Positions 47,407-60,028 of a stretch of DNA of 64,000 nucleotides are shown in pieces (position 1 is the first letter of the stretch; each line of letters begins with the position of its first letter). The notes under the pieces were generated by a model. That model worked only from the letters and a program-made list of their open reading frames with translations. It was not told where the DNA came from and did no database searches. Both the position numbers and the translations under genes were made by a program. The stretch is taken from NCBI GenBank assembly GCA_027924645.1, contig BSBN01001807.1:11550001-11614000 (forward strand), in the 5' to 3' direction. Source of the DNA: Cunninghamia lanceolata (Eukaryota > Streptophyta > Pinopsida > Cupressales > Cupressaceae).

Positions 47407-48088
47407 TGTAGCTAGGGTAAAAACTAGGTCTGAATCACAAACAACAAACTATCAAACCCTAACAAGCACAATAGAGCACAAGATAGTGTGAAAATCAAAA
47501 CAACAAAGCAAATGCAAACTGAATCTCTACGCTACGCTTGGTTTATCTCCATTGATCTTCTAAACCTCACATGGGCATGCAAGATTTTGAAGGTGGAATA
47601 TGGGAGGAATGTTGGTTGCTCATTCCAACAACATAACAATACTCAAAAGCTAGATGATCAAATGGCTTGTGTAAGGTTTGATTTAAATAAAAGGCTGATT
47701 TGAATGAATGGTTGAGATCAAAAGTTGATTTCAATGATATGGACGGTTAGGATCAATTAGGTTTTCCCACTCCATGAGGAGTTGTAGTCATGTGACAAGT
47801 GTAGCCCAGACCTAATTTAAATAATGTTTTATTTAAATTAGTTGTGCATGTGACATGTGACATGTGTTTGAATGTGATGAGAGCTGAGGGAATAATTCAA
47901 ATATTTTATTTGAATTATTTGGGACACGTGAGAGGGAAATTAATTAAATAAATAGGATTTATTTAATTAATTTGCAAGTGGGATAAGTGGGATTAGGAGT
48001 AGGATTAGGACAAAATGTTGTATGATGTCTCTAATAAAGTGTCAACTAGGTGATGGTCAAGACATGGACAAATTTAAGTGTCTACAGC
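47407..48088 (-). repeat. 5' LTR of the 22-kb element
   Basis: It starts TGTAGCTAGG and ends GTGTCTACA. It is followed by the duplication GCTTG. It keeps the three palindromes seen in the partner LTR. Confidence 0.88.
47814..47972. repeat. Three AT-rich palindromes in the 5' LTR
   Basis: The hairpins are at 47814-47839, 47894-47916 and 47938-47972. The third keeps the same 16-base arms as 26470-26504 with loop AGG instead of AAG; the second is identical to its partner. Confidence 0.9.
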
Positions 48089-48093
48089 TTGCA
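48089..48093. repeat. Target-site duplication GCTTG, right copy
   Basis: It pairs with 25869-25873. Confidence 0.9.
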
Positions 48094-51000
48094 TGACCAA
48101 TTATGTCAATGTTTCACTTTGTTCACTCTAATCTCTCCACTCTTTTCTTCTCTTAGTTTAGTTCATTTTATGCATTTTTAGATTAGTTGTTGCTTTTATG
48201 CATCTTTCATGCTCTCGTTTTACATGCTTTCATACCTACAGGTCTCCTCGACAATGGCAAACAACTAGGTCAACTCACGGATCTATGGTATGTTCATCAT
48301 TTCAGTTTTCATTACTTGTTTTGATATATGTAAATCTCAAACTAATGCTAGTTATTGCAGGTACCATTGTGAAAAAAATTGACAATAGGTAAGGCCTATT
48401 TCGGGAATGCTACCTATCCTTCCTGTAGACTACCATCCCCAAGTGAGCAAATATGTACAAGTACCAAAATCACACAGAGCCTCCACAAAGACCCCATGAT
48501 GAATCATAATCCTTGTCATGTATATGTAAGCATAAAATAATGCACTCTTAGCAGCGATTCTCTTGGTAACATTTGGGTTTTTCCTCTTTTTGTTTCCCCT
48601 TTGTCGTACAAACCTTCTCCCAGCTTTTGACGCTTTTCAACACTTGTCGATTCTTTTTACTATGCTTCTGACTTCATCCCTAAGCCTTGTATTCATCTAT
48701 TTGTTGTGATTTGACCTTTCCCTAGTGTTTTTCATCCATTCCCACCCCTAGGAACCCTCTAGAGGACCTCCCAAGCCATCTCCAACTTTCAGTTTTCAGT
48801 TTTGGTCAACCAATCCAAATCTCCTCCTATTATTTCAAGATCTCCCATGGGAGATTTGACTTTTGCAAGTGGAGATTTGGATTTTGACCCCCTTTCAACT
48901 AGTTTCTAGAGGTAGTTCACCTCCTTTTCACCTGACTAACAATCTCCAACCCCGCTTTCCAACCCAGGCTCTCCCCTCTGTGGGTCGCCCTTGGGTGACC
49001 TAGACTAGCAAAAGGGGCAACCCATGGGTGACCTTATCATCTTTTCCAGCTGCGGAAAACTTGAGTTTAGGATGGAAAAAGCTCCATTTTAACCCATTTT
49101 TCTTCCTATTTGCATGAGTTTTTAGTCTAAACTTAGAGTTAGCTATTCCAAGCCTCCAAGCATGCATAATTATCTCCTTTTTATCTCAACTTGTCAACTC
49201 ATGCATTGATGATAACTCTATTTTTTCTTCAGTGATAAGCTATATTGGCTTGTTCACTCCCTAATTAGCCCATATCACTCCTTGGTCTTCTAAGTTAACT
49301 CTCCAATCAAGGGAGTTAACTCTCCATCCTCTTCCACCTCTCTTAGCCTCTGTCAACCTATAAATACCCCCTCCCTCAAGCACAAAGGGAGGCAATTTAA
49401 TTTGTGCATCCATCCTTTGAAGGTTTTTGCTCTCCAACTAGCATCCATATGCTCATACAGGACATTTGAGCCTTTTGTTTTATTGTTGTTTTCATCTAAG
49501 ATTTGCTTACAACTTCATATCACGTCAATATGCTTCCCAAATCACAAGCCATAGTGCTCATTAGCTCACATTTCAAGCTTTCAAAAGCTCTTTTACATCC
49601 CTTTCCTATTGTTGCCAAGAGGATATCCCCACTATTGCAAGAGGACAAAGAGGTTGCCAACACAAGGATTCCTGAGGCTAGTGGAGGCTCATGCATCTCA
49701 TATTCTAGGTTCTTTAGTGCTTTTTTTGTAGTAATTAAAAAATCTCAATTTTCTCTTGAGAATAGTAATTTAATATTGCAATTTCCTTTATAGGCTAAAT
49801 AGGATTTGCATTGTTAGATTATTTTTCTTTCAAAATTCTTTAGATTAGTTTATTTCAAAGCAATTTCATTTTTCTAGAGTAATTGATCTAAAAATCTAGA
49901 AAATCAAACAAAAACATAGATCAGATTGCATTAATTTAATAACTCCTAGATTGCATACATATTTCAATTCCTAGATTAAAAAAACACTTTACTTTCATAA
50001 AGACCCAAAAAAGCACAAAAATATTGTTTTGCACTCATATAGGCTTGCATGCATTCAAAAACTAAAAAAGCACAAAAACATTAGTATCACAAGAAGAACA
50101 CAAACCCTTGATTCTAACACAAGGTCAAATGCAAAGTCAAACCTTAGGTCAACAAACCCTAAGTCAAACCCTAAGTCAAATCGAGGTTAACTCCAGCTAA
50201 CTCTCTCGAGCGGTTTGGGCTCACGAATGTGCCCTGGGCTTAGAGGAGAGTGGGTGAGGGAAATCCTCGAAGAGATTGAGGAAATTTACCCTAGACCACA
50301 ACACGATCAATAAATAATTCAAGAACAACAACACAGGTTGAGGTTATTCCAAACAAAATTCATCATCCAACAATTTGAAGAACAACTCCAACTCAACAAA
50401 AGCATCAACAAGAATAATCGTCAACCTACACAATGTTGGAATCTTTAGAGTCCAAACAGGAGAACAGTGACTAGTGACCCTTCAGATCATATAGTTATTT
50501 CAACCACAACAGTCATAGAACATCAGATCAAAATCAATACATAAGAAAGGTCCCATGATTGACTGACCACTCTCTATGAAGTCCATCTCTCAAGTGAGCA
50601 GGACTGTCCCCTATGTATTTGCTTCTCTCAATTAACTACTTCCACGAGATCAAGAGTGATGTGGAGGTTTGCCCCATGGCAAGGAGAGGCGTCCATGTGC
50701 TCGCCAAAGCTGACTCAACCGCCCCAGGCTACTAAGTCATGTTTTTGAGTGTGTAGTTTTTTAGGAGGGTTTGTTTGTGGCTTTATGTTGTGGGTAGATT
50801 CAGGAGATTCCTAGAGCAAATCTAAGCTTACCATTGAGTTTAGAGCTACTAGAAAAGTCAGAATAACCCTTTATTTCATCTAGATCAGACATCAAAGGCT
50901 AAATCTATTAGGGTTTGAAGTTAGGAGGTGCATACCTAGCAGATACCTGATCTTTCAGAGCATTTTGGGTCAAATCTGACTCTACCATCGCATTGAGAAG

Positions 51001-52276
51001 GTATGAAAACCCCAAGATCAACTACCAAATCATTGAAATTGGAGCAGTTATTTGAAAAGGAAGAAAAAATTGCCAAGAAGGCCATATGACCTCCCTAACA
51101 CATAGCCCAAGGTGAAAATTTTCAAAAAAAAATTATTGTTAATTTTCTACGATTTTAAATTTTTCAAAAGATATATTTAAAAAAATATAAATCATAGTTT
51201 TTTATCATCAAATTATTGTAAAATAAAAAGAAAAAAATCAAAAACAAAGTTTTTTAAGGTACCAAGTGGGTACCTACGCAGATATACTACGCATGCCCCA
51301 TACCTACTAGATGAGTAAAAGCCCATAGGATCAGGGCCCACACCCTTTGTAAAGGTCGTGGCCTATTTTTAGGTCCACGGACTCTTTACCAAAGGTCTGT
51401 AGGTTGAGGCCTTCAGCCCCCCAACCATTCTTTGCATTCGGCCTTGAGCCGACCCACCCACCTCCTTGCACCATTTTTTATTCGGCCTTTAAGGCCTACA
51501 TTTTATTAATGATTCAACCTTTGAGGGCATTAACTTTGGAATTTGCACCATTTTGACCTTTTTCTATTTTTAACCATCATTATATTTGGTGGCTCTCTTG
51601 GTGGCACTCTATATTTGGAAAAAGTTTAAACTTGTCTAGAGGATCACTATTTTTGGCAGGGGTCCATTTTATCTTGCACAGTTCTATTTTAGTATCACTA
51701 CTAAAGTTGGTGTAAGTTCTACTAAATTTGGCAGAGGATGACTTTTTCAAATCTTAATCCCTCTCTGTTGGAGTTCACAATTTTGAAGGCAAACTTTGCA
51801 ACCTCATATCTTGGGCTCACAACCTTATTTTTTTAGAAATATTTTTTATTTGGGGTAGAATTTCATACTCTTCATAGTGGTGTAATCATATTTTTCTCAA
51901 GTGATCCCATTTTTCTAGAAAATTGGTTTTCTCATCAGATATGACAGGCAGTTCCAGTTTTTGTAACTTCAAATGACTATAACTTTCACATATGATCTTG
52001 GATCAAGGTCATTCTTTTTTTTTGAAAGTGGATATTATTCTAAGCACTACACATTGTTGTTAGTTTGAGGTTCTCATTTTGAGATAAATTTTGTGCTTTC
52101 AGTATTTGGTTCATTTTGGACATTGTAAAACTCTGGAAAACAATTCCAACATTGTAAACGTATTGATTTATAAAGTGCCAAATATTTTTTGTTAGGGGGA
52201 TTCTTGACTGAGTGAAAAGGGGGGTCTCTTGGTGTGTGTTTTGATCTTTCTACTTGTGGTTTCTTTTCCTTCACAC
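48094..52276. other. Unassigned region, no gene recognised
   Basis: Before the 22-kb insertion this DNA continued from 25868. A motif cluster at 48960-49040 (GGGTGACC, GCAAAAGGGG) resembles the 64-bp repeats at 25429. A TATA-like CTATAAATACCCC at about 49359-49371 lies upstream of a 96-residue frame (49503-49793) with no recognisable domain. Short AAACCCTAAGTC repeats lie near 50145-50190. The stretch 51110-51260 is very AT-rich. None of this supports a gene call. Confidence 0.45.
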
Positions 52277-52915
52277 ATGGATCATTCAAAGGTTCCATTG
52301 CTAACACCTTACAAGTATGCAACTTGGCATCAATATGAATGGATTTCCTTAATGCAACTTGGGTATACTCCATATGTTGAACAAAAGGTAGTTGAACCCA
52401 CAAATGATAAGGAAAAGATAAAATGGATGCTTGAACATACAAAAGATCTTGGATGTCTTTGTGGCTATATTTCCCTTGATCTAATGTTTCAAATTGAAGC
52501 ATGTATAAATTAACATGATGCTTGGGAAAAATTGAAAACATTGTATGGTACAATAGATGAAGTTAGAAGCTATTAGATTGGCAATGATTTGATGAGCCTT
52601 GATCCTAAGAACTTTGGCAACATCCAAGGTTATATAACTAAGGTTAATGATGTAAGAGCACAATGTAAAGCATGTGGTATTGAGAAAAAGGAAATTCAGT
52701 TAATCTATAATGTACTGAACAAACTTGGTCCTAAATTTGTAGCTTTTATTTTGATCTTTCACACTCACGGGCTAACTATGGGATTTGCATACACTATGCA
52801 TTCATTTGCATTTTTTTCTGAGATGTTAATGCATGAACAACAAAAACATCTTTCTATGGGTCTCATTAAGCCATCCCAGACTCAGGCTTTGTTGGTTGGT
52901 CAGCCTAAGGGATAG
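52277..52915 (+). pseudogene. Copia gag, broken (gag-protease-only element)
   Basis: ATG 52277 opens MDHSKVPLLTPYKYATWHQ, a copia-type gag start, and the reading continues through AWEKLKTLYG and a FGNIQGYITKVNDVRAQCKA stretch. Stops at about 52512 and 52575 interrupt one frame, which resumes at 52589-52915 with KKEIQLIYNVLNKLGPKF. After 52915 a degenerate zinc-knuckle-like FAYCKRIRHEEHSCYKR is readable in another frame near 53030-53080. There is no primer site that I can recognise upstream. Confidence 0.75.
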
Positions 52916-53219
52916 AAAGAGTCAAGTCCTTCTAACAAGAAACAAAATAAATCTAAGAAAAATCCACACAGATCAATCACAAAACTAATCCTCTTCAAGA
53001 GAACTCATCTAAGAAGGAGAAGCCTACTTTTGCATATTGCAAAAGGATTAGACATGAAGAGCATTCTTGTTATAAGAGGGATATTGATGAATTAAAACAT
53101 CTTCTAAAGAAGAATAACATTGATCTCCCTTCTAGAATTCTGAGTCAGCTTCTTCTTCACATTCAAAACAGTCAGGATCTGGTAAGGAAAAAAGATATGT
53201 AGGTTTTTCTTTTAAGTCA

Positions 53220-53600
53220 AATAAAAACAAAGGATAAGCTCTTTGTGCTTCTACATGTCTTGTATCAGGGAGATGGATTCTTGATTTTGGATCTTCTCAC
53301 TATATGGCTTCTTCACAGTCCATGTTCTCTTCTTTTGATCCTTGTGTTATGCCACCTATTCCGATGGGCATCAATACTTACATGAATGTAATTGGGAGAG
53401 GATCTATTGATATTGGGCATGGCACTTTCAATGATGTTTTGTGTGTACCTCATTTGTCAAACAATCTTCTTTCCATTTTCAAATCACCACGGTGGAGCAA
53501 GGAAGACTGTGGAATTCACACCCGATTCAGTTGTTATTGGAGGCTTGGAAAGAAAGGAGATTATTGCTAATAGGATGGTTGATCATGCATCTTAGTTATA
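53220..53600 (+). pseudogene. Copia protease, broken
   Basis: The reading at about 53270-53480 has WILDFGSSHYMASSQS, the protease centre with Asp-Phe-Gly in place of Asp-Ser-Gly, and DVLCVPHLSNNLLSI, the usual copia block after it. A frameshift near 53490 leads to KTVEFTPDSVVIGG and MVDHAS, also typical of this copia type. Integrase would normally follow; it does not. Confidence 0.75.
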
Positions 53601-54330
53601 CTCTTTTTCAGACTTTTCACCTGATGATGGCCCTGATCCTTTGGTTGTTGATCACACTCCTTGTGTGACATTTGATTTTGAGGAGAATTTTGGTTACTTG
53701 AACCTAGTTATTATTACATCTAATCCAGTTCTTGAACCTTGTATTTCTTTGCCTCCTCCTCCTGCTTGTTCTGCCCTCAACATTACAGTGGTGCAGGAGG
53801 TTCACATTGGTATTCCTGATTCTGTTGCTTGGGATGTATTCCTACCAAACATCTCATCCTTTTTTGCAAAGTTTCACATTTTAGATTTGGGAGACACTAT
53901 TGATTTCATTTATCTTCTCTTTGATAGAGTTGATTCTTCGTCAGATGATATGAGGGCACATTTAGATCCTCAAGTTCTTTATTTGCCTACATCTTCTTCT
54001 ACGATGATAATTTTTGAAATATTCATGATTTATATCTAACTCAGTCATCATTCATTTTGACATCCTCTACAGAAGTACCAACATCTTCAATGGTACCTGA
54101 TCCATCATATCAGTATTTGTCACAGTTTGGCATTGGCTTAGAGATCCTTGAGAAGCATTTGGAGAAGACATTTTTGTCTTCAGAGAAGATATCTTCATAG
54201 TTGGATCCTATTCTATTTCAGTTTTCACTTGGTTCTGGATTGTCACTTTCATCAGTTAGTCCTGGGACTCCTAATTTGGTTGTGGCATCTTTTGGCATCG
54301 ACATAGAGACACATGAGAATTTTTAGAGAT
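53601..54330 (+). pseudogene. Unfamiliar Ser/Pro-rich reading frame in place of integrase and RT
   Basis: The frame runs on from protease (53641-54039 is fully open), acidic and rich in Pro, Ser and Asp (VLEPCISLPPPPACSALN, RVDSSSDDMRAHLD). After a frameshift near 54030 it is readable as TSSTEVPTSSMVPDPSYQYL and SQFGIGLEILEKHLEKTF to about 54330. I find no integrase, RT or RNase H motif. It may be an acquired or diverged ORF of a non-autonomous copia derivative. Confidence 0.45.
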
Positions 54331-54684
54331 TTCATACATCTTGATCTTTCTTCCCTCTTATTCCTTTCAGGAATGGGAAGACATTTTGTATACACCTTTG
54401 GTTTTGTTTCTTCCTAGGGGAGGAACATTGTTCAACGATCATGGACCATCTTCTCCATCAATTTTGAGCATCAACCATTGGTTCAGTTTCTTACTTTCAG
54501 GGGGCTTCTTAGTCCTCTCTTTTCTCTCTCTATTTTGGGGGGGTCTTCTCTCTCTATTTGTGGAGGGCTTCTATTCCTATGTTTTAAGGGGGCTTCTTCT
54601 CTTTTGAGGGGGAAGTCTTTATGCATGGGTACCTCATCAGGCTTCATTTGTTGGGACCCATATTTTCACCCACCTAAACTATTC

Positions 54685-54694
54685 TTAAGGGGGG
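54685..54694 (+). other. Polypurine tract before a copia LTR
   Basis: TTAAGGGGGG lies directly before TGTTAATGTAGG. Other G-rich runs precede it (near 54535 and 54588). It marks the 3' end of the gag-protease element. Confidence 0.75.
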
Positions 54695-55429
54695 TGTTAA
54701 TGTAGGTTTTTTATTCCTTTTCGTAAGGTTTTTCCTACACATATTATTAAGCTTGCTTAGGTTAATAAAGTTATTTTAATTAGGTGAGTGGGTAATTTGA
54801 GGTGTCTCCATCCTACAAGGGAGGTGCATTTTCTATCTTGGGAAGATACTCTTTCTATCTTTAGACCACTTGGTGGTCACTCCCTATTGGTTGGTTTTGC
54901 CACCTCCATCCTCTCCCTAGTCTATTAGTTCTATCATGTAGGATGTCACCTGACCTTGAACAACCAACAACTTTTAAAACTCCAAACCACATATATATGG
55001 ATCTTAGAAATGAACATTGGAGGGAAAATTTAAACTCTACCATCATATCATTGCTAGTTGAAAACATTCAAAATCCTGCAAAGAAGATCATCTAGGATCA
55101 TGTGAGGACCGATCCAAACAAAACCTCAAAACATGCCATCATGAACGTAGACCACTAGGATAATCACAGCCAAAAGAAAATGTGAACCACCTTGAAGAAA
55201 ATAGCCACAAATTTCTACTAGCCACCACTCTACATTAAACACATTGTCAGGTCAAGGAAGGGAAATTGAAAATAAATAGGCTTGAGTAGATCACACATGG
55301 GGCTCAAGAAGATTTTCACTCTATACCCTACAAAACATACCCACTCCTAAGATGGAATAGGGACACACCAATAAAATGGTGAAGGAAGTTTCCAACCACC
55401 AACCAATCTTGTATATTATTTATATATTT
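54695..55429 (+). repeat. Start of a 3' LTR and unassigned DNA
   Basis: TGTTAATGTAGG after the polypurine tract looks like an LTR start. I found no upstream partner, so the end is unknown. The rest of the stretch shows no gene. Confidence 0.45.
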
Positions 55430-56730
55430 GAATATACCCATGAAGTATAAATAGAGGCGGTGGTAGGTGAAATGACATTATCGATGATTGGACAAGTAAA
55501 CCTGAAGATGAAAGAAATATTCAAAGGACATAAAACATGAAAATGAAACAAATAAACAAGTATTATTCCTTTGAATTCTCCATCACTCCTTGATAAGGTT
55601 GAGGAAGTGTACCCAAGCTTTCTAGCTTTACCCAAACAAGATGGTTGAATGTGGTATACTCTCAAATTGGACACAATATGGGCATAACCTAGCTATGGAG
55701 ATGACAAATTAGGAATAATTTTGGCATAATAGATTTACTTCAAACTTGGATGTTAAAATGGCTTGTGGAGGCTTGTATTTATAGGCAAATTGGAGGGGAT
55801 TTGAATCCAATGGTGGAGATTCAAATTTAAGATCAATGGTGGAGATGAGAGGATGATATAGAGGGCTAGATCTTCATAAACAAGATTGGAGGGTGGGTAT
55901 TAAAAATGAATTTTAAATTCATCTTGGGAAGGGCTTAGAATTAAAAAGGATTAAGACATATGATGGAACAAAAAATTATTTTGTGTGGGAGGATGTGGAA
56001 TTAAAAATTTCATTTTATGGGTGAATGTGTGAGTCATGTGACACGTGTTTATTTGAAAAACACGTGTGAGCTCTTTGCATGAAAAAGAGCTCTAACATGA
56101 AAGAGAAAAGATGAGTTGGAAGAGTCATGTGAGCCTTTGGAATAAAAGTTAACTTTTTATCTGTGGGGTGTGGGAATGGGTGTTAAGCATGCTTTGACCA
56201 AGTTAATCAAGTGATTAACGTAATTAATGTGGCTAGAAAAAAATGGTGAAGGGGATAATGAGGGGTTAAAATTAATTAAATAAGGGTTTATTTAATTAAT
56301 TTTGGTCTAGGGATCAAGTAGGCTAGGGTAGCTAATTAAATAATTAGTATTTATTCAATTAGACTAGGTTTAGGCTATAGGATAGACTAGAACAATTAAA
56401 TAAGCATGATTTATATAATTAATAAGGATTAGAAAGGTGGAGGAATTAACCAAATAAATATGATAATATTTATTTAATTAATTTTGTATGAAGTTGTAAG
56501 GTCTAGTGTTGAATTAATTAAATTAATTCATTACTAAGGGTGAATTAGGGGTAAATGGATAAGGGTAGATGGTTAGGGACGGCTTAGGGTTAATTAATTA
56601 AATAATTATGATTTTTATTCAATTAATTGGTGAAAGGGTTAAGTTGGTAATGTTAGGATGTAGGAAAATGGTTAGCAGGGTCGAGACATTTTCAAGTGTC
56701 TTCAAAACCATTGAAATCTACATGAACCAT
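55430..56730. repeat. Palindrome-rich AT region, possible degenerate LTR
   Basis: Several AATTAATTAAATAA-type palindromes occur between 56270 and 56640, the same style as in the LTRs of the 22-kb element. An inverted pair of G-box-like arms (ACACGTGTTT at 56041-56050, AAACACGTGT at 56058-56067) is perfect. The end near 56695 (GACATTTTCAAGTGTCTT) also resembles that LTR's end. No boundaries could be fixed. Confidence 0.4.
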
Positions 56731-57639
56731 AGCCATCCATGTGGAACCAAGAGACATTGATAGTAAACACCCACCCACAAATGATAAAACAAGTTCCCAA
56801 TATGAATAGAAACCACTTAAATGAAATGATTAAGACATTAAGGAACCATCACAAATATGTTGCCTTAGGGACATACAAACTCACCGCAAAGATGAGAAAC
56901 TCCATGGGAAACACTACAACTAGAATAGAACCTATAAAAAAAATTCCAATTACAATGTACTCATAAAAGATTAATACACTTGCGGTGACCACAAAGTGAA
57001 CTAGCCATCAAATGATATCACATCCACCGCAAAGATAGTTGATGATCTAAATAAACCATGGGGATCCACTGCACACAAGGAATAATCATTGTATAGGGAT
57101 AATTCTACCACAAAGGGATAAACAAGGTTAACAAACTTAACAATGCCTTTATAGTAAACATACTCATGTGAAGGAACATTGCAATGGCAACATATATGTA
57201 GGGAAGATTAATAAATGGGTGAACAAGGGAAAACCCTACAATGGAAAACAAGTCACCACACAACAAAGAAAGGAGGTGGGGAACCACAAACAACATCGCA
57301 TAAGGAAAAAGACACATTAAATAAACTTGTCATGTTAACAAGAAAAAATGAGGCCTTAAATATATGTTTGAGTGAGTCCAAAGACAATGTGGCTAGTTGT
57401 ACTACTAGACTTAGTTAAATTTTTAACACAAGACAACATTGGCTCTAGTTAGGGATGTGCATTTAATAGGGATGCAATGAGAATTCAAAAGAGAACTCTA
57501 GGAGAAGAACAAAACACACAAAAAAGAATAAGGTAGACATCAAACAACAACACTTCACCATGATAAACAAGGATTATCATTTCACAACACCATACAACAA
57601 GAACAAACTAGTGTACATCAAAATACCTTACCAATTAGG
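56731..57639. other. Unassigned stretch
   Basis: Only short frames without motifs are present. I see no gene or repeat structure. Confidence 0.4.
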
Positions 57640-58560
57640 AGAAATAGCATTTGAGAAGTTGGCCATGAACCAAAAACTCCATGAGTTCAACTTCCAAACT
57701 CCCAACATAAAATGTGCCTTGACCACATTGATCAACAATTTGATAAGGGCCAATCCATAAAGCATTGAACTTGCCATGCATTCTTTTTTCCTCTAATTAA
57801 TCATTTCATATGAGGACCAAGTCTCATGGATGGAAACTTCTCTGAACTACCTTTATATCAAATAAAAATTTTATTTTTTATTGTTGTACCAGCATTCTGT
57901 CATGTGAAACCCTTCGGTTTTCATCCAATTCTATCAATTGATGCACCCTTTGAGAGATTGCACCATTGTCTTCTTCACCAATCTCTTGTGTTAACTTGAA
58001 CACTAGAAATTCCAAGCTAATTGGCATGATCCTCATTTCTATTCCATATACCAAATGATAAGGACTTCTACCAATAACTTTCTTGTAAGTAATTTTGTTT
58101 TCCCACACTATAAACTTTAACTTATCATCACACCTCTTCTTATTGACATCCAACATTCTCTTAATGATCTTCATAAGAATTTGTTGCTAGATTCCACTTG
58201 TCTATTACCTTGTGGATGATATGATGATGAGAAGGTAAGGTTGATTCCATACTTGGCACACAAGTTAGATAACTCATTAGATGTAAAACACATTGGATTG
58301 TCAACCACTACCCTATAAGTACACTAAATCTAGTTATCACATTATTTATCAGGAGATCAACCACTACCTTTATTGTGGCATTCTTTGTGGGAATTTCCTC
58401 AACCCATTAGGTGAAAGAGTCAATTACTAAGAGTATCCATCTATAACCATTACTCAATTGTTCAACTATTTTTCCAATGAAATCTATACCTCATTGCATA
58501 AAAGGAGATTCTACTGAGATGAAAGTAAGAGGGATGACAAGGGGTCATTGTACCTCATCA
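57640..58560 (-). pseudogene. Gypsy integrase relic
   Basis: The open piece 57878-58174 has KVIGRSPYHLVYGIEMRIMP, the region after the catalytic core of Ty3/gypsy integrase. Further down (57640-57870) a shifted frame reads HGKFNALWIGPYQIV and VHGQLLKCYFS, the integrase tail. Upstream (58180-58560) fragments of the core are visible: SSYHPQGNRQVESSNKFL (Glu region), CFTSNELSNLC, and GIDFIGKIVEQLSNGYRWIL (first Asp). Frames change several times. No other parts of the element are nearby. Confidence 0.78.
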
Positions 58561-60028
58561 TTTAATTATATTTTAGATGTCAAAATCCATGGCTGTGTCC
58601 TCGGCTATCTACAATTAGGGATTCTACAGTTACCAGTTTTCTCTAGCTAATTCTAATGGCTTTTACTAATTTAAAGAGATTGATTTATTTTCTTACTAAA
58701 TGAATTCAAAGAATGTTGAAAACATAATTGAACAGTAAATTACTCAAAGCAAATCTATAAACTGCAACATGCATCTATCTATCAAAATCAGTAAGTATTC
58801 TATAAAGCAAAATTTGAAACAATAAAATAGTGGTACTAGCCTTCTACCTTGGTGGTGAGAGTGGACCCTTGCTCCACAACCTCAGGGCTAAAGGCTACAG
58901 TAAGGAATCAACACAAAAGAATAAGATCACAACTAAATTTGGTCCAATTCCATTCGCTTTGCATTTAGAGAAATATTAATATCCCAATTGAGATTACAGA
59001 AAATCAGACTAATAAAAGTCTATCTTCTTTTTCTGTTGCTTCTGTAAGTATATATAAAATGAGTGATGACATATCACTTATCTTATCTACCAATTCTTCT
59101 ATGAGATTACATCCATCTCTTTATTATACTAGATGTCTAACTATGAAAAATAACCATGCAATAAAAATAGATTGAGTGGAATAGAAGTCCACTCTAAATC
59201 TAAGTTTGAGTCTTAATACATTTGGGTAGTGAAGCCCTGAAAATATGGATATTAAATTAGTTTCATTAGTAACTCATGCAAAAACTTAAAAAGAGATAAA
59301 ACTCCCAGCAGTTTAACTAAAGATGGCCCTTAATCACTCAGGTGATGATTTGAGTAATATGAGGGGTATCACGATCACCGCTGAAAGTGCCTGACTGACA
59401 ACTATGCTGGAAATCTACTCTGTTCTAAAGAGGTGTCAAAAATGTATGTCTCTGTCTGCAACTCTAGAGATATGTCTGTAGCTCTAGAGATATAATTGTG
59501 GCCTTCTTACTCAGCTCTGGAGATGCTCCAGACTTTAGTCCAGCTCCGGGGAGGCTCTTCCTCTTACTTCAAAAATTTTGATGTCATGGTATTCTGGTAT
59601 TGTCTTTGGAGATCATTTAGGACTACCTTCGGAGATGCACAAAATTTCCATCCTGAACATCTACACCTGTTGATTCAAAAAGAGAATTTTTTCTGCATAT
59701 TTCCATCAATTCCATGCACATTAGTCCTTTAATCCGAAATCATGATCTTAAGTAATTTATCTTTAATTAATCATTATTTAGAACAATCTTGCTAGCCTAT
59801 TCGGGTGCAGACATCAAGAAAGATGGGATCAAAAAGGAGAAAAAGAGGTAAAAAGATGTATTTTATGGGTGCTACTTGGCACTCACCATCCCCCCATACC
59901 TAAGGTTTAGCAGGTCCTCCTGCTTCTCACAATCTGGATTTATTCTAGTGGAGTAGCCTATTAGTCAAGCTGTAGTCTTGTGCATAGGTAGACCAAGTGG
60001 TGTGGTTGGTATTACCATTTCCCCTGTA
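58561..60028. other. Unassigned stretch
   Basis: I see no gene. Short GCTCTAGAGATAT-type repeats occur near 59460-59495. One 78-residue frame at 59496-59732 has no motif. Confidence 0.4.

Larger units (their letters stand above)
25874..48088 (-). mobile_element. 22-kb LTR element with G-patch protein, carrying a nested copia array
   Basis: Two related LTRs (744 bp and 682 bp, ends TGTAGCTAGG and GTGTCTACA) and the duplication GCTTG define the element. A polypurine tract beside the lower LTR gives the orientation: 5' LTR at 47407-48088, 3' LTR at 25874-26617. Removing the nested copia array (33460-46192) leaves about 8 kb of internal DNA. It encodes a repetitive low-complexity protein with a G-patch, and no RT, RNase H or integrase that I can see, so it looks like a large non-autonomous derivative. 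Confidence 0.85.

Noticed and set aside
48235..48360. Exon-like segment with CTACAG before it, GTATGT after it and TTGCAG before the next piece
   Set aside because: The putative exon is under 50 bases, has an in-frame TAG in one phase and no homology I can name. Splice-like motifs of this kind are common in AT-rich plant DNA.
49359..49793. TATA-like box followed by a 96-codon frame as a host gene
   Set aside because: The frame has no recognisable domain, there is no sign of further exons, and the surroundings are repeat-like.
50130..50190. AAACCCTAAGTC repeats resembling plant telomere repeat
   Set aside because: The units carry GTC between CCCTAA motifs and number only three to four. They do not form the CCCTAAA array.
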